From: DAOTTY01 sp964451095 | GTDB lineage: Bacteria > Chloroflexota > Anaerolineae > Aggregatilineales > Phototrophicaceae | Length of the DNA stretch: 16,813 nucleotides | Direction of reading: 5' to 3' | Assembly (NCBI GenBank): GCA_964451095.1 | Contig: CAYVGI010000112.1 | Coordinates: 1-16,813, forward strand | Part shown: positions 6,144 through 13,427 of the stretch, piece after piece | How the letters are laid out: every line of letters begins with the position of its first letter | How positions within the stretch are numbered: the stretch's first letter is position 1 | Notes under the pieces: model-generated | The model's input: only the letters and a program-made list of their open reading frames with translations | The model's database searches: none | Told to the model about the DNA's origin: nothing | Position numbers and translations under genes: made by a program

Positions 6144-6620
6144 CTACGCCTCCGATGCGGCGCGTGCAGTGCGGTATTCTTCGTCAATCTCGATCATGCG
6201 GTTGACCTTATCGCCGGAGCGCTCATTTTCCACGTACTGGTTGTCTAGCCATGTTTCCACGATGCGCTGCCCCAATACCGGACCAACCACACGCCCACCC
6301 ATACAGATGATCTGCGCGTTGTTGCTCAGTTGCGCCCGCTCTGCGGAGTACATGTCGTGTACCTGTGCAGCGCGTACACCCGGAACCTTGTTCGCCGTGA
6401 TACACATGCCGATCCCGGTGCCGCAGATGAGGATGCCGCGCTCAACGTCGCCGCTGGCAACGCGCTCCGCGACCTTCTGTGCCACGTTCGGGTAAATGGT
6501 CTCGCAGTCTTCCGCAGGCACGCCGTAGTCTTCTACTTCCAGCCCGCGCTTGTTTAGCACGTCCCGTACTGCGTCCAGCAGTGTTGCGCCTGCGCAGTCA
6601 CATCCGATTGCGATCTTCAT
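6144..6620 (-). CDS. rpiB: RpiB/LacAB-family sugar-phosphate isomerase (DerI/EryI-like)
   Basis: A 158-residue aldose-ketose isomerase of the RpiB fold. The catalytic Cys 66 (LICGTGIGM), His 88 (VHDMYSAERA), Asp 8 and the NNAQIICMGGRVVG segment are present, and the length is normal. In the first loop the usual D-H-A-G is D-C-A-G, with Cys 9 replacing the phosphate-contacting His. From memory, the erythritol-pathway isomerase EryI/DerI (D-erythrulose 4-phosphate to D-erythrose 4-phosphate) also lacks that His and shares the pattern NKVPGxRAA...YSAERAxLSNNAQII. I therefore favour a tetrulose- or pentulose-phosphate isomerase of a sugar pathway over housekeeping ribose-5-phosphate isomerase. AGGAGA lies 7 nt before the ATG. 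It is the last gene of the carbohydrate cluster. Confidence 0.88.
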   Translation of the reverse strand: MKIAIGCDCAGATLLDAVRDVLNKRGLEVEDYGVPAEDCETIYPNVAQKVAERVASGDVERGILICGTGIGMCITANKVPGVRAAQVHDMYSAERAQLSNNAQIICMGGRVVGPVLGQRIVETWLDNQYVENERSGDKVNRMIEIDEEYRTARAASEA

Positions 6621-6651
6621 GTTAGTCTCTCCTTGTTTTTGGTTTACAATG

Positions 6652-6744
6652 AACAGTTGCCAGTTATCAGCAATCCGTTATTGCACAAGCACACCTAAAC
6701 TTCGGCAATGAACCCCTGAGAACTGAAAACTGAGAACTCAAAAC
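6652..6744. repeat. AACTG/AACTC-rich degenerate repeat gap
   Basis: The gap between the isomerase and SDR genes contains GAACAGTTGCCAGTTATCAG (6651-6670) and a run of GAGAACTGAAAACTGAGAAC plus TCAAAAC (6718-6744). It is a degenerate tandem of (A)AACTGA-like units on both sides of a unique centre. Such CAGTT/AACTG filler is common between genes in several bacterial phyla. No gene or terminator is visible in it; the AAGGAGA site of the isomerase lies next to it. Confidence 0.45.
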
Positions 6745-6746
6745 GG

Positions 6747-8510
6747 TTAAATCACCCGATTGTTCCCACCATCAATGGGTACCTGCACCCCCGTCGTCTT
6801 GCGGAAGTGATCGCCGCACAACTCTGCCACCACCTCACCCACATCACGGGATGTAATCTCCACCTTCAGCAGGTTATTGGTCTTGTACTGCTGCAACGTC
6901 ATGCCATAGTGCTTGGCACGCTTTTCCGCCATGTTGTTCTTCCAGATGAGCGTGTCGAACACGGCGTTGGGGTGCACAACGTACACGCGGATGTTGTCCT
7001 TGCCCCATTCCAGCGCGGTCAGCCGCCCTAGCTGCGTGATCGCTGCCTTGCTGACGGTATACGACGATGACCCCGGACCGGGTGCGGGTGCGCTCTTGCT
7101 GGCGTTCATCACGACGCGCCCACCCTTGGGCGACTGCTTCAGCACCTCGTAAACCGCCTTCAGCACGATCATGTTGCCGTCCACGTTGGTGTCCATCACC
7201 CAGCGCCACAAGTCCATGTTCGCTTTCTCTAGCGGGGAGTGGTCTTCATTGATACCAGCATTCAGGAACACGACGTCAATGCCGCCGAACGCCCGCACAC
7301 TTTCCTCGACGGCGTTGTGTACGTCGCGTGCCACGCGCACATCACCGACAATGCCCAAAAACTGCGGTGTATCGAACGTGGTGCAAACTGCGGGGTTAAT
7401 GTCTAGCCCTACCACTGCCGCACCCTGCTCCAGGAACACCTCAGCAGTCCCCTTGCCAATGCCAGACGCCGCCCCGGTAATGAGCACAATTTCGCCGTCG
7501 TACTGGCGTGGGGTGCGCTCTTGCTGGGGGAGTTCGTCCGCCCACTCGCTGATGTCCGGCGTGGTGTAGCCGCCAAGCTGGTTCGCTGCCCCAATGACCT
7601 GTGCACCGCGCTGCGCGATGTCTAGCGCACGCGCTGCCTTATCGACATTTTCCCCGGCGGTGAACAGACCGCGCTGCGCATCGTAGATCACTCGCGCGTC
7701 GTCGGGTGCGGCGGTAATGTCTTCGACCAGGGTGCGGCGGGTGAGTGCGGTATCCGCCGCTGTGACAAACACAGCGTCCGGTATCCCATCCAGTGGCATA
7801 TCGGTGGGCAGGGTACTGTTCATCAGCATCAGCGGACGCCCAGCATAGTCAGAGAGGCGCTTGCGCAGCGCGGCGATTTCTGTGTGGGGCGCTTCACTCT
7901 TGCCGCCAAAGTCAAAGAGGGTCACGTTCTGCCCGTTAAGGTGGGCGGTTGCCCGCGCCAAGATCTCTTGCTGGCAATCGTAGGATTCTTGCGCAGTGTC
8001 GCCGAAGGTAAGCAGTCCGTACCCCTCGACGATGTAACCTTTCACGAGCTTGTTTTCTAGCGCGGGCAAAAGTTCATCCGAGCTAGCAGAGACGGTTAGT
8101 GCGCCATGCTGGAACCTGGCGTGAAAAACGGCATCCCCGAACACACTATCCAGGGTCTCGCGCTGCGTGATGCTCATCACGGCGGCGGGGGCGGTCAGGT
8201 CGTAGGCGCTGCCGGGCGTGTTTGCCATAAACAACGCCTCAATCGGGGGCAGTCCGTCACGATAGTCCAGGCGCGTGCCAATCAGGCGGCTGTACACACC
8301 ATGGAGCGGCATTGGCGGCAGGGGTGTTGCTGCAAGCTCAGCGTCCAGCGCGACAAAATCTGCCTCGCTCAAGTTCGCGGAGTAGGTGCGGGCGACGTGC
8401 AGCGTTTTGTCCACGCGCACCCCGGTCACATACCCGCTGCGCACCCCAAAGCGCATGTCCGCCCCTATTCGTCTCGATACCGCAATGCGTTGCTGCAATA
8501 AATCGTTCAT
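6747..8510 (-). CDS. Degenerate class II aldolase domain fused to a short-chain dehydrogenase
   Basis: A 587-residue fusion with the plan of RhaD/SDR bifunctional proteins, but shorter than the roughly 680-700 residues I expect for them. Residues about 5-190 follow the class II aldolase outline (SRRIGAD, LPPIEALFMANTPGSAYD, KGYIVEGYGLLTFGDTAQES). However, the HTHAD metal ligands are replaced (YDLTAPAA, near 103-110) and the later His of the HG(L)xTWGDT motif is Tyr 164. Residues about 195-335 are the linker domain (YDAQRGLFTAGEN). The SDR part is intact: TGAASGIG 345-352, Asp 370 favouring NAD(H), NAG 417-419, Ser 471, Tyr 484 and Lys 488 (YTVSK), and a PIDGG end. I expect an NAD-dependent polyol or sugar(-phosphate) dehydrogenase without aldolase activity. 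Its ATG overlaps the stop of a tiny upstream ORF. Confidence 0.88.
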   Translation of the reverse strand: MNDLLQQRIAVSRRIGADMRFGVRSGYVTGVRVDKTLHVARTYSANLSEADFVALDAELAATPLPPMPLHGVYSRLIGTRLDYRDGLPPIEALFMANTPGSAYDLTAPAAVMSITQRETLDSVFGDAVFHARFQHGALTVSASSDELLPALENKLVKGYIVEGYGLLTFGDTAQESYDCQQEILARATAHLNGQNVTLFDFGGKSEAPHTEIAALRKRLSDYAGRPLMLMNSTLPTDMPLDGIPDAVFVTAADTALTRRTLVEDITAAPDDARVIYDAQRGLFTAGENVDKAARALDIAQRGAQVIGAANQLGGYTTPDISEWADELPQQERTPRQYDGEIVLITGAASGIGKGTAEVFLEQGAAVVGLDINPAVCTTFDTPQFLGIVGDVRVARDVHNAVEESVRAFGGIDVVFLNAGINEDHSPLEKANMDLWRWVMDTNVDGNMIVLKAVYEVLKQSPKGGRVVMNASKSAPAPGPGSSSYTVSKAAITQLGRLTALEWGKDNIRVYVVHPNAVFDTLIWKNNMAEKRAKHYGMTLQQYKTNNLLKVEITSRDVGEVVAELCGDHFRKTTGVQVPIDGGNNRVI

Positions 8511-8581
8511 GATGCCATGCCCCCACAGAACATTTTAACGTAGTCATCTATGCGGGCGAGATTCATCTCGCCCATGCCCAT
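8507..8581 (-). CDS. Possible 24-residue small ORF between SorC gene and SDR gene
   Basis: An ORF of 24 codons begins at ATG 8581 (another in-frame ATG is at 8575), four nucleotides after the SorC stop codon, and ends in a TGA that overlaps the SDR start as ATGA. The sequence is MGMGEMNLARIDDYVKMF followed by CGGMAS. It fills the intercistronic gap exactly, and the ATGA overlap could couple translation of the SDR gene to it. It has no strong ribosome-binding site of its own and no family I recognise. It could equally be chance; a hairpin overlaps its 5' end. Confidence 0.3.
   Translation of the reverse strand: MGMGEMNLARIDDYVKMFCGGMAS
8554..8573 (-). ncRNA. Intercistronic hairpin between SorC and SDR genes
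   Basis: GGGCGAGA and TCTCGCCC form a perfect 8-bp GC-rich stem with a four-base loop. There is no T tract on the minus strand, so I do not call it a terminator. It may set relative expression by mRNA processing or stability, or control initiation at the small ORF or the SDR gene. Confidence 0.4.
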
Positions 8582-8585
8582 GTCT

Positions 8586-9572
8586 TTACCGTATTTCGTT
8601 GAGTACCGCCCGTGCTGTAATGTCGTCCGTCGCCAGCACATCCACGTAGCCGCCGCGCAGCGCCCCCACAATTGAGCGCGTTTTGTGCAGCCCACACGCT
8701 ACCGCCACCTTACACGGGATGTTCTGAATGTCATCTGCGGGCAGGCTAATCACACGCTGGTTAATCGCCAGCCCGGCAGCCTTCCCGTTGATGTCGAAGT
8801 GCTGCCCGGCGCTCTCACCGACGACGCCTTCGTCGCGCAGCAGTTCAAGTTCGTCTTCCGTCAGGTGCCCTGCCCGCAAAAAGCTGGATTTACCCGGTAC
8901 CGTGGTGCCGATGCCCACCAGCGCAACATTTGCCTGGCGTGCCCGCTCTAGCGTCTCGGAAATGGTCGCCTGCTGCAAGAAGATGGCGCGTGTGGTAGGG
9001 CTATCTACAAACAGCGGCGCGTGCAGGTAATAGTGCGTGCCGCCCAGCCGCTTGCCAAGCTGCCGCGCCAGCTCGGGTCCGTCAATCACGGAGTCTACAC
9101 GCCCGACGGTGCCGAGCATTTGCACCACATCTGCTTTGATTGTTTCTACGGTTGGGAAGGCGCTTACCGCTGACGCAACGCCCGTGCCCCAGGCGATTGC
9201 CAGCGTGTCCCCGTCCTCAATCACGCGCAGCAGGTGCGCCGCCGCTAGCTGACCAATGCGTTCCAGGCGGGCGGGGTAGTCGGCGCTGTTGCACTCCAGC
9301 ACCAGCGCATCGGTAATGCCAAACGCCCCTACCAGCGCGTTTTCCAGTTCCGGCACGGTGGGGAACTGCTTGCGCACCCGGATCTCCACCAGTCCCTTCT
9401 CTTTTGCCTCTTTCAGCAGTCGAGAGATGTTCGAGCGCGATTTGTTCAAGATGTCCGCGATTTTCTGCTGGCTGTAGTCGCGCTCGTAGTACATAGACGC
9501 TACCCGCACCAGGAGGTCGCTGCGCCGTTCTTCGCCAGAAGGCGATACAGAGGGAGAAGGGTCTCGGATCAT
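8586..9572 (-). CDS. SorC-family sugar-responsive transcriptional regulator
   Basis: A 328-residue regulator. An N-terminal helix-turn-helix at about 20-66 (LLVRVASMYYERDYSQQKIA, then SRSNISRLLKEAKEKGLVEI) is followed by a long sugar-phosphate-binding domain (about 75-328). That domain has features of the SorC/DeoR-like C-terminal family: DTLAIAWGTGVASAV, VVQMLGTVG, ALVGIGT and VACGLHKTRSIVGALRGGYVDVLATD. The length is usual for SorC, CggR, LsrR and EryD. Such proteins are normally tetramers that repress the adjacent catabolic operon until a phosphorylated sugar binds. It lies between the kinase and the SDR genes on the same strand. The paired palindromes in front of the first permease gene are the best operator candidates. 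Confidence 0.93.
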   Translation of the reverse strand: MIRDPSPSVSPSGEERRSDLLVRVASMYYERDYSQQKIADILNKSRSNISRLLKEAKEKGLVEIRVRKQFPTVPELENALVGAFGITDALVLECNSADYPARLERIGQLAAAHLLRVIEDGDTLAIAWGTGVASAVSAFPTVETIKADVVQMLGTVGRVDSVIDGPELARQLGKRLGGTHYYLHAPLFVDSPTTRAIFLQQATISETLERARQANVALVGIGTTVPGKSSFLRAGHLTEDELELLRDEGVVGESAGQHFDINGKAAGLAINQRVISLPADDIQNIPCKVAVACGLHKTRSIVGALRGGYVDVLATDDITARAVLNEIR

Positions 9573-9606
9573 AAGTCCGCCTACAAACTAATCACACGAA
9601 ATACAA

Positions 9607-9616
9607 ACACTAGTGT
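9607..9616. repeat. Short palindrome between kinase and SorC genes
   Basis: ACACTAGTGT is a perfect 10-bp palindrome directly after the kinase stop and about 35 bp before the SorC start, in a 49-bp gap. Its CACnnGTG core is reminiscent of, but not identical in spacing to, the operators upstream of the permease gene. It may be a secondary regulator site. Confidence 0.25.
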
Positions 9617-9621
9617 ATCGC

Positions 9622-11157
9622 TTAATCGACATCCGCATAGGTGAGTTCCGTCAGCCGATTGATGGTCTTTTGCAGCGCCGGGAACAACTCGACGTACACC
9701 TCTTTGAACAGTTGGTCGTACATGGCAGCGGTTTCGTCATTTGGCGTGAATGCGTCCGTCGTGGATGTCATGCTGTCTGCTGCCTCGCGCACACTGCCGT
9801 ACCATCCCGCTGCTGCCGCCGCCAGGATGCCCGCGCCCAGGTTTGTCGCCTCCGATGTGCTGGCACGCTTTACCGTCGCGCCGGAAATGTCTGCCACAAT
9901 TTGGCACCACAGGTTGCTACGGGAGCCGCCGCCCATCACGATGTACTCGTCGATGGACTGGTTGGTTGCTTTTTCCACGCCTTCCATCGCCAGCCGATGC
10001 TCAAACGCGATGCCTTCCAGGATAGAGCGGTAGAAGTGCTCGCGGCGATGGGCACCTGTCCAACCGACGGTCATACCCGTTGCCTTGGCGTCCCAGTATG
10101 GCGGCATAACACCGTTCCAGTATGGCACGGTCATCAGCCCCAGCGAACCCGGGGGTACCTTCTCTGCTGCTGCCGTCAGGATCTCTTCTATAGATAGCGG
10201 CAGCCCTTCCACGCCCATGTCCGGCGCAAAGTGCTGCACATACCAGCTCACCGTGAAGGTTCCGCCGCCGAGCACTTCCTCTGGCACGAACTTGCCCGCT
10301 ACCGGGGAACACAACGTACGGAACGCCTTGTCTGCGACGTATTCGTCCGCATACGCTCCGCTGACCATCGCTGTGCCCAGGTTCAGGTACGCCTTGCCCG
10401 GTCCGGTGATGTTCGCGCCTAGCCCGGCGGACTGACCATCACCTGCGCCGGCAACAACGGGGGTGCCCGCAGGCAGCTCAGTCACCTTTGCTGCTTCTGG
10501 CGTCACCTCACCGATGATGTCGCCCGGCATCGCAATATCCACGAACTGATCTGCCCGGTAGCCCACCTTTTCGATCAGGTCGGTTGCCCAGGTGCCCTTG
10601 CGCATGTCAATCAGTCCCATCGGGTCGGCGCAGGGGAGTCCGGTAATCCAGTTGCCCGTTAGCCGCTGCACCAAAAACGCGTGTGTGTCTACGAACTTGT
10701 AGGCGCGTTCGCACAGGCGCGGCTCGTGCTGCTTCAGCCAAACCAGCTTCGGCAGAGATTGCACCACGGCGGGTCCTTTGCCCGTCAGGTCGTGGATGTA
10801 GTCGTTGCCGAATGTCCTGTCCAGCCACTTAACCTCGTTTTTGGGGCGTCCGTCCAGCCACAGGATGGCGTTGTAAATCGGCTGCCCGTTCTCGTTCACC
10901 GGGACGAATGTTTCGCGCTGGTGTGTGATGCACACCGCCGCAATGCGATCTGCGCCCACCTGCTCGATGACTGCCTTCACGCAGCTTGCCATTGCGTCCC
11001 ACCACCACTCGGCACGCTGTTCATAAAAGTTGGGCTGTGGGGAGATCAAATCAAACGCGGCGCGTCCCTCCGCAACCAAGTGCCCGTGCTTGTCCCAGGC
11101 GATTGCTTTGCAGGCGGTTGTGCTGCTGTCTACCCCGATAACCAGGTCTTTTTCCAT
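9622..11157 (-). CDS. FGGY-family carbohydrate or polyol kinase
   Basis: A 511-residue two-domain sugar kinase. The N-terminal ATP loop is VIGVDSSTTACKAI (residues 6-19), the catalytic base is Asp 240 in GAGDGQSAGLG, and the C-terminal FGGY signature is MGGGSRSNLWCQIVADISG (about 408-426). The substrate loop reads THQRETFVPV at 78-87. QRET is characteristic of glycerol kinase, while xylulokinases usually have a Gln-Met-His-Gly segment here. A polyol or a ketose with a glycerol-like end is therefore more likely than D-xylulose, although automatic annotation would probably say xylulokinase. Its product would feed the RpiB-like isomerase of the same cluster. AAGG lies 9 nt before the start. The reaction is ATP-dependent phosphorylation in the cytoplasm after ABC import. 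Confidence 0.92.
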   Translation of the reverse strand: MEKDLVIGVDSSTTACKAIAWDKHGHLVAEGRAAFDLISPQPNFYEQRAEWWWDAMASCVKAVIEQVGADRIAAVCITHQRETFVPVNENGQPIYNAILWLDGRPKNEVKWLDRTFGNDYIHDLTGKGPAVVQSLPKLVWLKQHEPRLCERAYKFVDTHAFLVQRLTGNWITGLPCADPMGLIDMRKGTWATDLIEKVGYRADQFVDIAMPGDIIGEVTPEAAKVTELPAGTPVVAGAGDGQSAGLGANITGPGKAYLNLGTAMVSGAYADEYVADKAFRTLCSPVAGKFVPEEVLGGGTFTVSWYVQHFAPDMGVEGLPLSIEEILTAAAEKVPPGSLGLMTVPYWNGVMPPYWDAKATGMTVGWTGAHRREHFYRSILEGIAFEHRLAMEGVEKATNQSIDEYIVMGGGSRSNLWCQIVADISGATVKRASTSEATNLGAGILAAAAAGWYGSVREAADSMTSTTDAFTPNDETAAMYDQLFKEVYVELFPALQKTINRLTELTYADVD

Positions 11158-11376
11158 ATCGTACTACCTTGTCGTGCGTAAAAGGCTCTAAGTAAAATGC
11201 CGAACCTGCCGGGCAAAGCACTGCCCACCACGTTCCACACTTCACTACAACAATCTTCGTCGTCTTCCACAGAACTATCGTGTTCACAACCGTCAGCGAT
11301 GGGTTGCGCTGTGATGTTTGCTGTTGCAGCGTCCAACACCGAAGCACTCCCTAAAAACCAACAGCTAAAAACCCAC
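11158..11376. other. 219-bp gap upstream of the kinase gene
   Basis: I see no gene here. It holds two copies of CTAAAAACC 14 bp apart (11351-11359 and 11365-11373), part of an AACCAACAGCTAAAAACC-like filler similar in style to the gap before the isomerase gene. A weak inverted repeat is also present (GGGCA...TGCCC near 11208-11225). No convincing promoter hexamer pair was found, but a separate kinase promoter cannot be excluded given the length of the gap. Confidence 0.4.
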
Positions 11377-11571
11377 CTACTCCCGCCATTCTTTGTCGCA
11401 GTTCTCACAGGCATAGTGGTGATCCACCTCGGTATCTGCCGCTGGTGAAAACGGATTGCCATGCTCCACGCTGCTGCCCAGGTAGTAAACCTTACCCTTT
11501 TGCTTGCAGTTGGGGCACTTTTTGCCCGCCTCCAGCCGATGTTCCGAGTGCTTGCCGTCGAAATTTGCCAT
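11377..11571 (-). CDS. Small zinc-ribbon protein
   Basis: A 64-residue protein, MANFDGKHSEHRLEAG..., with two CxxC knuckles, CPNC (about 19-22) and CENC near the C-terminus (HYACENCDKEWRE), about 37 residues apart. This is the arrangement of a zinc ribbon or rubredoxin-like fold. I chose ATG 11571 because AAGGGG lies 7 nt upstream; an in-frame extension to 11616 would run through a hairpin. The linker contains His and Asp (DTEVDHH). Function is unknown; it could bind nucleic acid or protein. It lies between the solute-binding protein and the kinase on the same strand and so may be co-transcribed, although nothing ties it to sugar metabolism. Confidence 0.72.
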   Translation of the reverse strand: MANFDGKHSEHRLEAGKKCPNCKQKGKVYYLGSSVEHGNPFSPAADTEVDHHYACENCDKEWRE

Positions 11572-11592
11572 CGCTGTTCCCCTTTTCAAACA

Positions 11593-11614
11593 GGGGCGAC
11601 CCGAAGATCGCCCC
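11593..11614 (-). terminator. Possible weak terminator or attenuator after the solute-binding protein gene
   Basis: On the minus strand GGGGCGA, an 8-nt loop and TCGCCCC form a 7-bp GC-rich stem, followed by TGTTTG (a poor T tract) and then the AAGGGG site of the zinc-ribbon gene. It stands 70 nt after the solute-binding protein stop. Partial termination would lower expression of the zinc-ribbon and downstream catabolic genes relative to transport. Confidence 0.4.
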
Positions 11615-11684
11615 ATGTGGATTACACGTTACGTGCGGTAGCAGCGCAGCACGCTATGCCACTACACGGTAGAAACGGCTTGCT

Positions 11685-13256
11685 TTACAGCAGTCCGTTC
11701 TCGCGGTCGGAAGCGACTGCTTCGTCGATGATCGCCTTGATGTTGTCCAGCGTCGTCTGTGCGTCCTGCTCGCCGGTGACCATCAGACCGAGTTCGGTCG
11801 GGATAGGACCACCGGTACCGGAAACAGGTGCCCAACTTGGGAAGTGTGGCTCCGTACCCATGCGCGTCTGGATGGTTTCCAGCGTGATGGGGAAGTGGCG
11901 GGTGGTGCCCACGCCCGGAACTTCGCGCTCGCGGGTTTCCTCTGCCTCGTACGTGGAGATACGTACCGGGCTGTTGGACTGCTGTGCAGCAGCGAGGATC
12001 GTCTCCGGGCTGGTTGCCCATTGCAGGAAGACCCATGCTGCGTCCGGCTGCTCGCTGTAGCGGCTGAGTGCCAGGCAGCTACCGCCCTGGTGCCCGATTG
12101 CCGCAACTTCGTCAAACGCGGTCTCGTCCGGCGAGCGCAGTGCGATTTCCTGCGGCAGCGGTGCGGTTTCCATCAGCCCACTAACCTTGGAGGTCTCCGG
12201 GTTGTCCCAGCCGGGGAAGAACTCGCCCCAGTTGATGACGATACCGCCCAGACCCTGACCAATCGCGTCACCCTGACCAGACCAGTCCCAGGTGGTTGCA
12301 CCCGCAGGCATGGTTTCACCCAGTGCCAGCATGTACTCTGCACCAGCAAGACCAGCCTCGTCGTTGATGACGGAAACGCCTTCTGCATTGACGTGGGAGC
12401 CACCGTGCGACCACAGCCATGCCGTCCAGTCCGTTTGCAGGCTGTAGTGACCCGTGCGCCACTGACCAGCAGTACCACGGATGGTGGTCGGCTCGTCTTC
12501 TTCGATGCCCAGTGCTGCGTTGGTCAGCCCTGCTGCGTCGATTGCCTGGCAGACGGAGAGGTACTCTTCCATGGTGGTCGGTACTTCCAGTCCCAGTTCC
12601 TCGAACACGTCTGTGCGGTAGGACATGATGAAGATCGGGATGTCGAACGGTACACCGACGAGTGTGCCCTGGTAAGCAGCAATCGCGGGTACCAGTTCCG
12701 GCACGAAGTCATCGAAGTTGTAGCCCGGGTAGTTCAGGTCCAGGCTATCGCCCTGGCTCAGGTAGGTCTCGCGCACATCAACGATGTCGCGCACGAAGCG
12801 ACCCAGCCATGCCTGGTCGAGGTAGTAAATGTCGTTGGATGCGGACTCGGTTGCGGTGTCCAGGGTGATCTTGGACAGAACCTGATCCAGCGGCGTCTGC
12901 TCCCACTGTACTTCGATGCCCGTCAGCGGGGTGAACACTTCCTGTGCCAGCTCAGAGGTGATCTGGCTCGGTGCGGTAGACTCGGAAGAAATGCGGATGG
13001 TGGAGCCAGAGAACTGACCGCCCACTTCCGTCAGCCATGCTTCCATGTCTGCGCTTGCCTGGTAGAACGGCTTTGCAGCGGCGCGGCGCGGTGCCAGCCC
13101 CAGGGACTGATCCCAGCGCATCATGCCAGCAGCACTAATACCGAAACCAGCGATACCGATACGGCGCAGGAACTCGCGGCGGCTGATCTTGCCACGGCGC
13201 ATCTTTTCACCCTGCTTTGCCACATACAAACGACGTTGACGCTCTTTATGATTCAT
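11685..13256 (-). CDS. Tat-exported ABC transporter solute-binding protein (family 1)
   Basis: A 523-residue protein, long for the class. A Tat signal follows a charged leader: KISRREFLRRIGIAGFGIS at about 23-41, without a lipobox Cys. The mature protein begins near APRRAAAKPFYQASAD and has family 1 (MalE/UgpB-like) features: STIRISSESTAPS, FTPLTGIEVQWEQTPLDQVL, DIYYLDQAWLGRFV, FDIPIFIMSYRTDVFEELG and ALSRYSEQPDAAWVFLQWA. It should capture the sugar or polyol outside the membrane and hand it to the two permeases encoded upstream. I chose ATG 13256 (MNHKERQRR) because Chloroflexota binding proteins often carry such a leader. ATG 13202 (MRRGKISRREF), with AGGGTGA just upstream, is a real alternative. 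A hairpin-rich 171-bp gap separates it from the permease gene. Confidence 0.92.
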   Translation of the reverse strand: MNHKERQRRLYVAKQGEKMRRGKISRREFLRRIGIAGFGISAAGMMRWDQSLGLAPRRAAAKPFYQASADMEAWLTEVGGQFSGSTIRISSESTAPSQITSELAQEVFTPLTGIEVQWEQTPLDQVLSKITLDTATESASNDIYYLDQAWLGRFVRDIVDVRETYLSQGDSLDLNYPGYNFDDFVPELVPAIAAYQGTLVGVPFDIPIFIMSYRTDVFEELGLEVPTTMEEYLSVCQAIDAAGLTNAALGIEEDEPTTIRGTAGQWRTGHYSLQTDWTAWLWSHGGSHVNAEGVSVINDEAGLAGAEYMLALGETMPAGATTWDWSGQGDAIGQGLGGIVINWGEFFPGWDNPETSKVSGLMETAPLPQEIALRSPDETAFDEVAAIGHQGGSCLALSRYSEQPDAAWVFLQWATSPETILAAAQQSNSPVRISTYEAEETREREVPGVGTTRHFPITLETIQTRMGTEPHFPSWAPVSGTGGPIPTELGLMVTGEQDAQTTLDNIKAIIDEAVASDRENGLL

Positions 13257-13355
13257 ACTGAAACAAAACCTCTCTTTGAGAATATGTTGAGTAGTGTGTA
13301 CTTGCCTGCACGACGTTCGCCCCCGGTCGCCCAGGTTACGGATAAATCCCCCGTA

Positions 13356-13406
13356 GCTGCCGGGCACACCCCAGGCAGCCGTGTAAGCGTGCCGGGGGAG
13401 GCACGC
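13356..13406 (-). ncRNA. Two intercistronic hairpins between permease and solute-binding protein genes
   Basis: GCTGCC/GGCAGC (13356-13361 with 13374-13379, 12-nt loop) and GCGTGCC/GGCACGC (13387-13393 with 13400-13406, 6-nt loop) are adjacent GC-rich stems within the leader of the solute-binding protein gene. Neither is followed by a T tract. Hairpins in transporter operons often protect the binding-protein mRNA and raise its level over the permeases, and that is my preferred reading. Confidence 0.45.
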
Positions 13407-13427
13407 ATCACACGCAATGTAAGTAAG

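Noticed and set aside
8554..8573. The perfect hairpin as an intrinsic terminator
   Set aside because: There is no T tract on either strand after the stem; listed as an intercistronic hairpin instead.
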